Source: Thalassotalea sp.
GTDB lineage: Bacteria > Pseudomonadota > Gammaproteobacteria > Enterobacterales > Alteromonadaceae
NCBI GenBank assembly: GCA_029237915.1
Contig: JAQWHD010000038.1
Location: 62,001 to 126,000, forward strand
Direction of reading: 5' to 3'
DNA: 64,000 nt
A program made the translations under genes and the position numbers. Below, piece after piece: positions 52,401 through 61,576 of this stretch. Under the pieces are notes generated by a model. That model was not told the origin of the DNA. It did not search any database and saw nothing but the letters and a program-made list of their open reading frames with translations. How positions within the stretch are numbered: position 1 is the first letter of the stretch; each line of letters begins with the position of its first letter.

Positions 52401-52632
52401 AATCAAAGACGATAGTTTTACCATCAGGTGAAATATCAACGTTCATCCAAGTACCTTGGTCAACATTGATTTTGGCTGTTATAAATTCGCCTTGTGGCTC
52501 ATTTACCGACCATTCTTTTTTCTCTTCTTGTTTCGCTTCTGGCTCTTGTGCAAAACTCATTGATGACGCCAGCAACATAGATAATGATGCGGCAATAATC
52601 GAAGGTTTAGTCTTCATCTTAAAAAATGACAT
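49420..52632 (-). CDS. Secreted TolB-propeller amidohydrolase
   Basis: A signal peptide (ending SMSFA) is followed by a long WD40/PD40-type propeller (about 60-640) with repeated SPDGK motifs and then an amidohydrolase domain (about 660-1055). The metal motif HAHGPQG is near 722 and EHSIS further on. At the position where imidazolonepropionase-like enzymes have the last catalytic Asp, this protein has VGIGAHGQREG. Such fusions are thought to be periplasmic peptidases or hydrolases; the substrate is unknown. Monocistronic. Confidence 0.88.
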   Translation of the reverse strand: MSFFKMKTKPSIIAASLSMLLASSMSFAQEPEAKQEEKKEWSVNEPQGEFITAKINVDQGTWMNVDISPDGKTIVFDLLGDIYSMPISGGEAKVLTSDIAWQMQPTFSPDGKHIAFTSDQGGGDNIWVMDVDGENQTAITNETFRLINSPAWSPDGDYIVARKHFTGSRSLGAGEVWMYHKTGGDGMVLTKRPNQQKDLGEPAFSADGRYVYFSQDATPGKTFHYSKDSESGIYKIKRLDRETGEIEVILSGRGGAIRPTPSPDGKKLAYISRVDFQSTLFIYDLETGSKTPVYDKLDRDMQETWAIHGVYPTMAWTPDNEEIIFWAGGKINKLNLEDNESEVIEFKVTAEKQMQKALRFAQNIDVDNFDVKMLRDVEISPNGKKVVFEALGHIYTRSLPDGKPKRLTKQTDHFELNPTFSRDGKSIVYSTWDDKKQGNLRVVSANTGRGKYLLSEPGKYIEATFSPNGKTVVFNKVSGGYITDPKWGLNSGIYQVSVKGGKATLITENGSAPQFADRNDRIYVQRYGEMPEFARVDLDGQNDKTLYTGKYATEFKVAPNGKYLAFAERFKVFVTPLVERGDVIHIGPSAKNVPVRKLSTRAGESISFNAQSDEIYWSLGPDLYQASLNGMFDIGYKADEELTPKVTSLGFTQKSDAPKGLVALVGGKVLTMEGEEIINDGVVLIDGKRIKAVGTRSAVKIPSGAEVIDVTGKTVMPGLVDAHAHGPQGSNEIIPQQNWKNYATLSLGVTTIHDPSNDTTEIFAASELQKAGDIVGPRIFSTGSILYGASAAGYTSHVDSLDDAKFQLERLQKVGAFSVKSYNQPRRNQRQQIIQAGRELGMMVVPEGGSLLQHNLSMVADGHTSLEHSISTATIYDDIRQFWQQSETAYVPTLVVAYGGISGEHYWYDKTEVWKHPRLSKYVPSNVLAPRSMRRTTAPEHHYNHKNVASIAKEMQDMGVLVGIGAHGQREGLAAHWEMWMMAQGGMTPLQALRTATIDPAKHLGLDAHIGSLKAGKLADIIVIDGDVANDIRVSDKVTHIMINGRIYDGDSMNEIGNFDKKRKPFYFEK

Positions 52633-52821
52633 ACGGATTCTCGAGGTTAGTTAACTTGTCAGCGACATACTCCCAAGCTCATTTTTAATGAACATGGCCT
52701 GCACTGGAATTTTTTATGGATGAAATAGAACATATTGCAAACAAAGTGTAAAGATGAGTTACAAAATGATGCTATTTTTTAAGATGAATTACGCGGTTAA
52801 AACGATGAAATACAAGTTCGA

Positions 52822-52847
52822 CAAAAAGAGCGCCTACAAGGCGCTCT
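52822..52847 (-). terminator. Intrinsic terminator of ubiX
   Basis: AGAGCGCC and GGCGCTCT pair around a 5-base loop and are followed by TTTTG on the minus strand. Confidence 0.88.
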
Positions 52848-52885
52848 GTATTAAATTATAATTATTTAGCTTACCTCTACAAAAG

Positions 52886-53524
52886 CTAATTATTTGAATA
52901 ACCCCAGCGTGGCATAATAGTTTGCTCGATACCTAAATGATCTAGCATTCTGCCCACCATAAAATCGATTAAATCATTTATGCTTTGCGGGTTATGATAA
53001 AAGCCTGGTGCAGCAGGCATTATGGTTACGCCCATTTGTGAAAGCGAATGCATATTGGCTAAATGGATAGTTGAGAATGGCGTTTCTCGCGGTACCATAA
53101 TTAACTGGCCACGCTCTTTAATAACCACATCGGCTGCGCGTTCAATTAAGTTATCACTCATACCTTGGCTAATTGCGGCAAGGGTTCCTGTTGAACAAGG
53201 ACATACCACCATTTGTTTTGGCGCAGCTGAGCCAGAAGCGACAGGCGAAAACCACTGCTCTTTGCCAAACACAGTGATTTGCTCAGCTTTAGCTTGGTAC
53301 TTATCGGTAAGTACTTCGCTGGCCTTTTCTGGGCTAGACGGTAGCTTCATGCCAACTTCTGTATCGAGTACAACGCGCGCTGCACTTGAAATAAGTACAT
53401 ACACTTGGTAATTAGCTGCGACTAAACACTCTAATAAACGCAGCGCATACAAAGAGCCGGACGCGCCTGTTATTGCTAGAGTGATTTTAGCTTCGAATGT
53501 GTTGTTAGTGCTTACGTTATTCAC
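52886..53524 (-). CDS. ubiX: Flavin prenyltransferase UbiX
   Basis: The 212-residue protein has the flavoprotein start [20 protein letters not shown], the [26 protein letters not shown] segment and [15 protein letters not shown]. It makes prenylated FMN for UbiD in ubiquinone synthesis. The start is GTG. mpl lies upstream in the same direction, 152 bp away, with two REP-like repeats between them. Confidence 0.95.
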   Translation of the reverse strand: MNNVSTNNTFEAKITLAITGASGSLYALRLLECLVAANYQVYVLISSAARVVLDTEVGMKLPSSPEKASEVLTDKYQAKAEQITVFGKEQWFSPVASGSAAPKQMVVCPCSTGTLAAISQGMSDNLIERAADVVIKERGQLIMVPRETPFSTIHLANMHSLSQMGVTIMPAAPGFYHNPQSINDLIDFMVGRMLDHLGIEQTIMPRWGYSNN

Positions 53525-53547
53525 TGTGTTCTCGTTTAGTTATTACT

Positions 53548-53583
53548 ACTGCATATGGATCCCCGCATTCGCGAGGAAGACGA
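53548..53583. repeat. REP-like repeat, copy 1
   Basis: The unit TACTGCATATGGATCCCCGC... with an imperfect stem CCCCGC/GCGAGG and ending GAAGACGA. It is a direct repeat of the next element. Confidence 0.75.
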
Positions 53584-53620
53584 AAAAAAAGCTCAGTTAT
53601 ATAAAAATATAATAGCTAGC

Positions 53621-53658
53621 TACTGCATTATGGATCCCCGCCTACGCGGGGAAGACGA
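53621..53658. repeat. REP-like repeat, copy 2
   Basis: TACTGCATTATGGATCCCCG followed by CCTACGCGGGGAAGACGA. Here the stem CCCCGC...GCGGGG is perfect. The pattern (GGATCCCCGCCT-CGCGGGGA-GACGA) is familiar from extragenic repeats in many gammaproteobacteria. Confidence 0.8.
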
Positions 53659-53676
53659 TAGATAGTCAATGTCTAG

Positions 53677-55038
53677 TTATTTACTTTCTAGTGCGGCGAT
53701 TAGTTTAGTATGAAAACTACCAAAACCGCCATTACTCATTACTACAATATGGTCATTCGGTTTGGCATTTTCGCAAACTAAGCTAACTAACTTATCAATA
53801 TCGTCTGCACAAAACGTAGGTGCTTTAGTGTCATTAAGCAAATCACTCACCGACCATTTAACGTTTTCGTCTTGGTATAAATAAACGATATCGGCATCAT
53901 CGAGTGATTTCGCTAAGGTGTCTTTGTGTACACCTGATTTCATTGTATTTGATCTTGGCTCTAATACAGCAAGTATGCGCTCACTACCAACCTTAGCCCT
54001 AAAGCCGGCCAAATTTTTGCTAATTGCAGTTGGGTGATGAGCAAAGTCATCATAAACTTTAATACCACCTACTTCGCCAACTAGCTCTTGTCGGCGTTTG
54101 GTATTAATAAATTCGCCCAGTGCTTCACAAGCAATATGACTTGGCACACCAGCATGGCGAGCAGCTGCAATAGCCATTAAGGCATTATCTATATTAAAGT
54201 CACCTAATAGCTTCCAAGTGACCGTGCCTTGTAACTCTTGGTTAAAAAACACTTTAAATTCACTGCCATCAGTATTTACTTTTTCTGCTGTCCAACCTTG
54301 AGGATCGCCAGCGAATTCAATTGGCGTCCAAGCCCCCATCGCAAGCGTTTGCGCTAAATACTCATCATTTTTTGGCGCCAGCAATAAGCCATTATTAGGA
54401 ACCATACGGACCACGTGATGAAATTGCTTTTGAATATCTTTAATTGAATCGAAAATATCCGCATGATCAAATTCTAGATTATTCATCACCAAGGTGCGAG
54501 GACGATAATGCACAAACTTAGAGCGTTTATCAAAAAAGGCAGTGTCGTATTCATCAGCTTCAATAACAAAAAATGGCGAATTACCCAGTCTTGCTGAAGT
54601 ATCAAAGTTTTGCGGTACACCGCCAATTAAATAACCTGGGGTTAATAAACCGTATTCTAAGATCCAAGCTAGCATAGAGCTAGTGGTGGTTTTACCATGA
54701 GTACCAGCAACCGCCAATACCCATCTATCTTTTAAAACATTGTCTAATAACCATTGCGGTCCTGATGTATATGAAATATTACGCGCCATAACATACTCAA
54801 CCAAAGGATTACCGCGCGACATAGCATTACCGACAATCACCATATCGGGTTCATCGGCTAAATGTTCAGTCTTGTAGCCTTGCATAAGCTCAATACCAAG
54901 CTCTTCAAGTTGCGTACTCATTGGCGGATAAACATTAGCGTCGCAACCTGACACTCGAAAGCCTAGTTGTTTAGCAATCGCAGCAATACCGCCCATGAAG
55001 GTACCGCATATACCGAGTATGTGAATATGTTTTGTCAT
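53677..55038 (-). CDS. mpl: UDP-MurNAc:L-alanyl-gamma-D-glutamyl-meso-DAP ligase
   Basis: The 453-residue Mur ligase has an N-terminal nucleotide-sugar domain (HILGICGTFMGGIAAIAKQLG), the ATP motif AGTHGKTTTSSML near 111-123, VIEADEYDTAFFDKRSKFVHYRP, and the end VVMSNGGFGSFHTKL. It joins recycled murein tripeptide to UDP-MurNAc, so it works with anmK of this window in wall recycling. Confidence 0.95.
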   Translation of the reverse strand: MTKHIHILGICGTFMGGIAAIAKQLGFRVSGCDANVYPPMSTQLEELGIELMQGYKTEHLADEPDMVIVGNAMSRGNPLVEYVMARNISYTSGPQWLLDNVLKDRWVLAVAGTHGKTTTSSMLAWILEYGLLTPGYLIGGVPQNFDTSARLGNSPFFVIEADEYDTAFFDKRSKFVHYRPRTLVMNNLEFDHADIFDSIKDIQKQFHHVVRMVPNNGLLLAPKNDEYLAQTLAMGAWTPIEFAGDPQGWTAEKVNTDGSEFKVFFNQELQGTVTWKLLGDFNIDNALMAIAAARHAGVPSHIACEALGEFINTKRRQELVGEVGGIKVYDDFAHHPTAISKNLAGFRAKVGSERILAVLEPRSNTMKSGVHKDTLAKSLDDADIVYLYQDENVKWSVSDLLNDTKAPTFCADDIDKLVSLVCENAKPNDHIVVMSNGGFGSFHTKLIAALESK

Positions 55039-55075
55039 TTACTATTCCTAGTTAATAGTAATTAAAGCCGGTCTA

Positions 55076-57508
55076 CTAAAGATCCGATCCTATTGGCGAT
55101 CCTGGCGGTAAACTAACTGGCGCTGGTGTTTGAATTACCTTACCTTGCTCTAAACTAAATTGAATGTGTTTATTTAATAATTGGTACTGGCTATACAAAG
55201 GATTCGATTTTTGATGATAGTTAGTTACCGATGTTAACCACTTTTGCAGTGCCATTAATTCTCTATCAACCGCAGATTTTACTTCAGTTACCAATGTTGC
55301 ACTGTGATATAAGGCTAATACACTATCGACAACTTGAGTATTTACCCGTTGTTGCACTAATAAGCTTAACTGTTTTTGTGCTGGCTGTTGCAAAGTATTA
55401 GCAAACAATGACTCTAGCAACTGTGATACAGATAATTGCTCGCTATCCATTGCATGTTGCTGTGACAAACGCGCAAGACGTTGCTCATTAAGTACCAACG
55501 ACAATGTGTGCTTAGCACTTGCTTGTGCTGCAGTTATTGGATCAAAACTTAAGCCTGTATTTGAGCTAAAGCTTTCACGATCACGGTAATATCCATAAGC
55601 CTTCGGCGGTATTAGGGCAATAATATCATCTGATAAAGTTAATGTATCAGGTGATAATGTATTAAAAAGTGCATTTACAGCCGCTTGTTGTTGCGAAGGA
55701 GTAACTACTGACTGTGGTTTTACATCTTCACCTTTAATGGCATAAGAATAGTTTACGCCAGCAATTAATTTAGCCGCGGCTTCTACTTGGTAACGATGAA
55801 AGTTATAAATAGGCACTAAAGTTTTTTCTAACTCTGAATATGGTGTGCCATCACTAATGGAGTTACGACCAAAATTTTCTAACGCTTTGGCGCGCACGGC
55901 TAACACACGATTTAACTCGGCAACCGCGTCACTTCCGTTATCCCATAAATGACCATGGCCATCAGCGCCTGAACTTGGACGCGCGTCAGGGTCTGACATA
56001 TATAATAAGCCTTTGGCTTTAGTCGCTTTTATTAAAGCTGCTAGTTGCTCGCTTTCATTATTTGGGTACTCGCCGTAAGCATAGGCAATAACATGCTTAT
56101 CCCAGTCGCCAATATCTTTGCTGTAAGCATCGGATAAATCAATTTCACCATTGGTAAGTTTTACTAGCGGGTGCGGGTAATCCATAACTGAGGCACGATT
56201 GTTTACACTGGCTGAAAAGTTATGGGCAACTCCTAAGGTGTGCCCTACTTCGTGTGCCGATAATTGACGGATACGGGCTAAGGCCATTTCTTTATGTTTG
56301 CTAGTATCTGCAGGCGTATTGCTCTCACCTTTAGCAAATGGTGACGTTAAGCCCAAAGCAATAAGGTAATCTTGACGAACTCGCAATGAGCCAAGAGTTA
56401 CATGACCTTTTAATATTTCCCCTGTTCTTGGGTCAATAACCGATGAGCCATACGACCAACCACGAGTTGCTCTATGTACCCATTGAATTACGTTATAACG
56501 TACATCCATAGGATCGGCATCTTCAGGTAACATTTTAACTTGAAATGCATCTTTATAACCAATGGCTGAGTAAGCTTGATCCCACCATGCAGCACCTTCT
56601 AATAACGCAGAGCGCACAGGCTCAGGCACGCCTGGATCTAAATAATAAATAATCGGCTCAACTGCCTCACTGATTGCAGCATTTGGCTCTTTTTTGACTA
56701 AACGATGTCTTGGGATCACACGCTTGATAAGAGACTCATCAATAGCACTAGCATAATCCGCGTATTCGACTGACCACATACCTGAATATGGGTGGAAGTT
56801 ACGGGTTTGATATTTGTTATCAGGTAAACGAATGAGTGAGTGATGCATGTTTACTGTTACAGCCGATGCATCTGGGGTAACTGAGCGAAGATAATTACCT
56901 GCGCCAGTACCTTTAAAGGTAACCGTTGCTTCTAGCTCGGTATTATCAATAAAGGCTTTACTTCGCTTGGCATACAAACCACTGCGCGAGGCATCAATAG
57001 AGAAGTTACCTTGCTTTGATTTTTTTAATTTTGCAGCTAGGTTATGAATATCAGATAATAAAAACGGTGTGTAATCAATCAACACTTTATCATTAATTAC
57101 TTTTTCAACTTTAAAGCCCCAAATAATCGAACTAGCAAAGGCTTCATCGATGGCTTGACGCTCTAATTCATTAGTACTGTCAGCACGGTAATAGGTATTT
57201 TTTTGACGCAGAAAGACTTTATTTCCCACACGTTCAAACTGCACTAAACGAGTATCACCCAGTTGGCCACGGTCTATACCAATATCATTTGAGCCAATGC
57301 CGTGCGGTAAGCTGCTTTGAAATAAAAACTCTTGATTAAAATTAGTTAATTCAACAAAAACTTGGCCAGTCGTATCATCTATATAAAAAGGCACAAAACC
57401 TCGGTGTTCGGTTTTATTGTTGAAGAAATCATCGCTAGCAGCTTGAGTATTAAAAGTAAAAAATAGTGTAGTGATAAGAAACACAATAGAAATTTTAAGG
57501 GAGTTCAT
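55076..57508 (-). CDS. Secreted zinc metalloprotease with DUF5117/DUF4953-type domains
   Basis: I use the ATG giving MNSLKISIVFLITTLFFTFNTQA, a clean signal peptide; the track start is a GTG 15 codons earlier. The mature part contains RGFVPFYIDDTTGQVFVEL, a propeptide-like region, and the metzincin motif HEVGHTLGVAHNFSAS (HExxHxxGxxH) near 420 followed by the SVMDYPHP turn with its Met. These large proteases are common in marine Gammaproteobacteria and Bacteroidetes; the substrate is unknown. Confidence 0.88.
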   Translation of the reverse strand: MNSLKISIVFLITTLFFTFNTQAASDDFFNNKTEHRGFVPFYIDDTTGQVFVELTNFNQEFLFQSSLPHGIGSNDIGIDRGQLGDTRLVQFERVGNKVFLRQKNTYYRADSTNELERQAIDEAFASSIIWGFKVEKVINDKVLIDYTPFLLSDIHNLAAKLKKSKQGNFSIDASRSGLYAKRSKAFIDNTELEATVTFKGTGAGNYLRSVTPDASAVTVNMHHSLIRLPDNKYQTRNFHPYSGMWSVEYADYASAIDESLIKRVIPRHRLVKKEPNAAISEAVEPIIYYLDPGVPEPVRSALLEGAAWWDQAYSAIGYKDAFQVKMLPEDADPMDVRYNVIQWVHRATRGWSYGSSVIDPRTGEILKGHVTLGSLRVRQDYLIALGLTSPFAKGESNTPADTSKHKEMALARIRQLSAHEVGHTLGVAHNFSASVNNRASVMDYPHPLVKLTNGEIDLSDAYSKDIGDWDKHVIAYAYGEYPNNESEQLAALIKATKAKGLLYMSDPDARPSSGADGHGHLWDNGSDAVAELNRVLAVRAKALENFGRNSISDGTPYSELEKTLVPIYNFHRYQVEAAAKLIAGVNYSYAIKGEDVKPQSVVTPSQQQAAVNALFNTLSPDTLTLSDDIIALIPPKAYGYYRDRESFSSNTGLSFDPITAAQASAKHTLSLVLNEQRLARLSQQHAMDSEQLSVSQLLESLFANTLQQPAQKQLSLLVQQRVNTQVVDSVLALYHSATLVTEVKSAVDRELMALQKWLTSVTNYHQKSNPLYSQYQLLNKHIQFSLEQGKVIQTPAPVSLPPGSPIGSDL

Positions 57509-57729
57509 TCGAGCAATCCAAGTTTGTACATCGAGCTCAACACAAGAGTGCACATTTATAGTTATAATTTTGTCTTAAATATACAATATTTATGGCTGAA
57601 TTAGTTTAACTTATATGAAATAATTTTTTTCACTATACAAATTAGATTTATTTTTAGTGTTATTAGTATTTATTTAGTACAATACCAACAACTAATTTCT
57701 CATAAAATTACAAAACCTTAGGTATTCCT

Positions 57730-58698
57730 ATGCAACGAATTGCTCCTGCACTGCGCGAAGATAATGTTCCTTTAGACCTTATTTCTCTTATTAAAACCAT
57801 ACTTGCTGCCACCAAAGAAATTTCTTTCCGTGTTGGTCAAGGCCAGTTAAGTGGAGTGTTAGGCTCAACCTTAGATGAAAATATTCAAGGTGAAGTACAA
57901 AAGCATTTAGATGTGGTTTCTAACCAGTTGTTTAAAGACATAACCTTAGAATCGGGGTTTGTAAAAGCGATTTCTTCAGAAGAAGAAGATACTTCCGTTG
58001 CCGGCCATGAGTCAGGAAAATATATCGTTTCATTTGATCCACTCGATGGTAGTTCAAATATCGATATTAACTCATTAATTGGTACTATCTTTTCTATCAT
58101 GGAAGCACCTGAAGGCATGAAGGCCGCTGATCCTGATATGTTCAAGCAACCGGGAACTAAACAGGTGTGTGCTGGTTATGTGTTGTACGGTCCATCAACA
58201 GTACTTGCTTTAACCACAGGTAAAGGTACACATTTTTATACCTTAGATAAAACTCACGGTAGTTACATGCTTACCGAGCGTAACGTTAAGATCCCTGAAA
58301 ATACCGAAGAATTTGCGATTAACATGTCTAACCAACGCTCATGGCAACAACCGATGAAAAACTACATCGGTGATTTATTGCTTGGTAAAGACGGCCCTCG
58401 TGAGAAAAACTTTAACATGCGCTGGATTGCTGCCATGGTTGGTGATGTACACAGAGTATTAGTGCGCGGCGGTATATTTACTTACCCAAGTGATAACCGT
58501 GACCCGAACAAGCCATTTAAATTACGCCTTATGTATGAAGCTAACCCAATGAGCTTTTTAGTTGAACAAGCCGGTGGTTTAAGTGTTACTAGCACTGGCC
58601 GTATTATGGAAATTGAACCTACCGATATTCATCAACGTGTTGAAGTTATTTTAGGTTCGAAAAACGAAGTTGAAAAATGTTTAAGCTATTATAAATAG
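57730..58698 (+). CDS. fbp: Class 1 fructose-1,6-bisphosphatase
   Basis: The 322-residue enzyme has the metal and substrate motif [22 protein letters not shown] near 101 and [19 protein letters not shown] near 275. It catalyses the FBP to F6P step of gluconeogenesis. mpl and fbp lie close together here, as in E. coli, though a protease gene intervenes. Confidence 0.95.
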   Translation: MQRIAPALREDNVPLDLISLIKTILAATKEISFRVGQGQLSGVLGSTLDENIQGEVQKHLDVVSNQLFKDITLESGFVKAISSEEEDTSVAGHESGKYIVSFDPLDGSSNIDINSLIGTIFSIMEAPEGMKAADPDMFKQPGTKQVCAGYVLYGPSTVLALTTGKGTHFYTLDKTHGSYMLTERNVKIPENTEEFAINMSNQRSWQQPMKNYIGDLLLGKDGPREKNFNMRWIAAMVGDVHRVLVRGGIFTYPSDNRDPNKPFKLRLMYEANPMSFLVEQAGGLSVTSTGRIMEIEPTDIHQRVEVILGSKNEVEKCLSYYK

Positions 58699-58720
58699 TC
58701 AGTAATTTTTCTAACTTATG

Positions 58721-58748
58721 AAAAACTCGGTCTTTACCGAGTTTTTTT
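58721..58748 (+). terminator. Intrinsic terminator after fbp
   Basis: AAAAACTCGG, 6-base loop, CCGAGTTTTTTT. Confidence 0.9.
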
Positions 58749-58885
58749 ATACCCAAATTTTACTCCCTCTGCGCTAACTATCTGTAGCGCATAACATTTT
58801 GCTAACAAATATTACACGATCTCACTAGATATATCGGCTATATAAACCATAATGTGAACATAGAAGAAATGTCTAAGAGATTTTT

Positions 58886-61564
58886 ATGATTTTAAACCAG
58901 GTTAAAACAACCTACTTATCTGCCATATCAGTAAGCAGCTTAATGTTAGTGATAATGTTAAGTATTTTGACTTTACCACAAGCTTTCGCTGCAGAAGAGG
59001 TTGCCCAAGAAACTAAAACTGTGCAGAGCGAAACAGCTGAAATTAATGCTGAAAAAACAATAGCAGGTACTGAAGTATCCGCTAAAGATAAGCAATCCGA
59101 GCCTAAAGAAACAGATGAACCGACTACAGAGTTGCCTAGCAACACAGTAGAGCAAGTCGTTGTTGCAGAGACTGATGTTGCAGAGACTGATGTTGCAGAG
59201 CCTGTTGCTGAAGAAGCTATTGCTGAAGAGCCTGATGTTGCAGAGCCGGGCATTAACGAACCTATCGCTGCCGAGAAGTCCGAGCAGGTTGACTTAACCT
59301 TACTTGCAGAAAACAGTTTAGAAAGCTTTGAAGCTGAGTTCTACAGCCTAAAAGATAAAATAGCTAGCTTAAGCCGCAGTGCAGATGACTACGAAGAATT
59401 ATATGCGCGCCTGCGCCCTGTGCTTACACAAAAAACAGAGCAGTTATATCAATTAATGAATCGCGATAATGTCGACTTAAAACTCATGAGCCAAATGGCT
59501 AATGATGCAGAGTTTCAAGATATATTCAGCCGCGTGCGCGAGATCAAAAACTTTTATTTATTACGTCAGCAAATTTTTAACGAAGCGAGCGAAGAGTTTC
59601 GAGACTTACTTACCAGCAGTAAATTAAACGGCGTTACCGAAGCTAAATTAGAAGCAAGTTATGTACAACTGCAAGTGTTAATTATAACTAAAGCGACATT
59701 GCAGCGTACGTTAGAGATCCCTGAACGCTTCCAAGTAGCACCGGTCGCTATTATTATTAATATCTGCGTTTTATTATTCGCCATTGTTGTCTTTAGATTA
59801 TGGCGCAAGTGGGCAAAAACTGGCTTAGCGCAGCAGCGTCAAAAAATAATGGCCGTGCGCCCAAGAACGCCGCTTAGAATGAAAGCCGCCCGAGCTATTT
59901 GGTATTTCGAGCACACTCGTAAACCACTAGAGTGGTTGTTATTTATCAACTTTATTCTTGCTAATATCGATATTTTACAAATTCCAATCATCATTTCAGT
60001 GGTTGGCACGATTGCGCTTTGGGTATCACTCACCTTCTTTGCTTTTAACTTTATTAGCAAGATGATTGAGCGTGGCAAACAGAATATGCTTAAAGACATC
60101 ACGAAAAAGCAATCTGCATCTTTAAAGTGGGTTATTTGGTGGGCCGGTTGGTACAAGTTGTCTTTCGAGCTAACCGCAATATTTATTGCCAACGGTACAA
60201 TATTTAGTTGGTTAGAATCTATCTTTCAAATTTTATTATTGCCAGTATACATTTTCTTTATCTATCAGTGGCGACAAGACTGCTTTAACTACATTGATGA
60301 AGAACGCGATACGCCAGCATTAATTCGTAAACTAGTGACGATTCGTGTCGGTACACGTGGCTTTATCAATGCCAATATTGCCCTATTGTTTGTGGTTTAC
60401 TTCTTCTTAACTAAATTTTTCTTAAGTTTGATTTCTAAAGTAGAGTCTGGCCGTAGAATCACCGCAGAAATTTATCGCAAAAAGCTAATCGTTGACAATA
60501 AAGACTTAATTGAAAAAAGTAAAAGTTTAGATAGCTTAGACGCCGACAAAAGAAAAATATTTATTGATGGCCAAGACACGCAAATCGATTCGGTATTTGC
60601 AGGCCCAGTTGAATCAATTTTACAAATGGCCAATTCAGATGAACGCAGCCACATTGCCGTAATTGGTGAACGCGGTATCGGTAAAACTCATTTACTCAAA
60701 GAAATTAACCAGCAATACCCTAAATCACTTATCGTTAATTGTAACGAAGACTTTGATGACGTAATTAAGTCTGTAAAAGAGCAATTAGGCATTGAAAGTG
60801 AACACGTAAAAACCGCTGAAATTATTAAAGCGCTACAAGAGCAAGAAATAGATTTGTTCTTATTAGATAACTGTCACCGCATGCTAACACCCGATACCAG
60901 TGGTCAACGTGAAATTCGCCGTTTATTCGGTTGGGTAAACGAGCTTAAAGGGTTGGGCTTATGGGTAATGACTTACACCAGTAGTTCGTGGAAGTTATTC
61001 AATGCCCTAGGTATTGCTAACGGCTTCTTTGCTAAAAAAATTGAATTAAAAAAATGGTCTGAAGAACAAATTTGTGAATTGTTTGAGAAACGCTGTGCAG
61101 AAGCAGAAATTAATATTGATTACTCTAACCTGCTGATCCCAAGGCAACTTGCTGATCTTGAAGACAGCACCATAGAGCAACGCAACAAAGCTGGTGTGTA
61201 TCGCATTATATGGGGTTATGCCGATGGTAACCCTGCCATTGCTTGTCGCACCCTTGCTGACTCACTCGTTATCGACAATGGTAAGTTGATCGCCAAGTTA
61301 CCGTCATACCCACAAAGTAATGTAATAGAAGGGTTTGAAATTAATACCTTATTGGTATTAAGGGTAATTAGCCAGTTCGGCCGCTGTGGTGTGCAAGATA
61401 TAATACAGAACTTACGTTTGCATGGCTTAGTGGTCAACAGTGCTATTGCAGCCTGTGTAGCACAAGGCATTATTGAACAGGTAAATGGTCGCTATCAAGT
61501 CAGTTGGCTGTGGTATCGCGAAGTATCTAAATTCCTTGCTCGTCAAAACTTACTTACCCGCTAG
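58886..61564 (+). CDS. Membrane-anchored P-loop NTPase paired with MscS channel
   Basis: I do not recognise a named family. A signal peptide (ending QAFAA) leads to a low-complexity acidic segment (about 36-130, VAETDVAETDVAEP repeats), then a helical, coiled-coil-like periplasmic part (140-280). About five or six membrane helices follow between 285 and 520. The C-terminal cytosolic part is an AAA/STAND-like NTPase with Walker A GERGIGKTHLL near 594 and Walker B IDLFLLDNCHRM near 655, ending in a winged-helix-like region. An MscS channel starts 12 bp downstream, so the two probably act together. Confidence 0.8.
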   Translation: MILNQVKTTYLSAISVSSLMLVIMLSILTLPQAFAAEEVAQETKTVQSETAEINAEKTIAGTEVSAKDKQSEPKETDEPTTELPSNTVEQVVVAETDVAETDVAEPVAEEAIAEEPDVAEPGINEPIAAEKSEQVDLTLLAENSLESFEAEFYSLKDKIASLSRSADDYEELYARLRPVLTQKTEQLYQLMNRDNVDLKLMSQMANDAEFQDIFSRVREIKNFYLLRQQIFNEASEEFRDLLTSSKLNGVTEAKLEASYVQLQVLIITKATLQRTLEIPERFQVAPVAIIINICVLLFAIVVFRLWRKWAKTGLAQQRQKIMAVRPRTPLRMKAARAIWYFEHTRKPLEWLLFINFILANIDILQIPIIISVVGTIALWVSLTFFAFNFISKMIERGKQNMLKDITKKQSASLKWVIWWAGWYKLSFELTAIFIANGTIFSWLESIFQILLLPVYIFFIYQWRQDCFNYIDEERDTPALIRKLVTIRVGTRGFINANIALLFVVYFFLTKFFLSLISKVESGRRITAEIYRKKLIVDNKDLIEKSKSLDSLDADKRKIFIDGQDTQIDSVFAGPVESILQMANSDERSHIAVIGERGIGKTHLLKEINQQYPKSLIVNCNEDFDDVIKSVKEQLGIESEHVKTAEIIKALQEQEIDLFLLDNCHRMLTPDTSGQREIRRLFGWVNELKGLGLWVMTYTSSSWKLFNALGIANGFFAKKIELKKWSEEQICELFEKRCAEAEINIDYSNLLIPRQLADLEDSTIEQRNKAGVYRIIWGYADGNPAIACRTLADSLVIDNGKLIAKLPSYPQSNVIEGFEINTLLVLRVISQFGRCGVQDIIQNLRLHGLVVNSAIAACVAQGIIEQVNGRYQVSWLWYREVSKFLARQNLLTR

Positions 61565-61576
61565 AGGACTGCATTC

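Noticed and set aside
53548-53658. Repeats as an att site pair for a mobile island
   Set aside because: Only a few dozen bases lie between the copies and no integrase is near; the pattern fits extragenic REP-like repeats.
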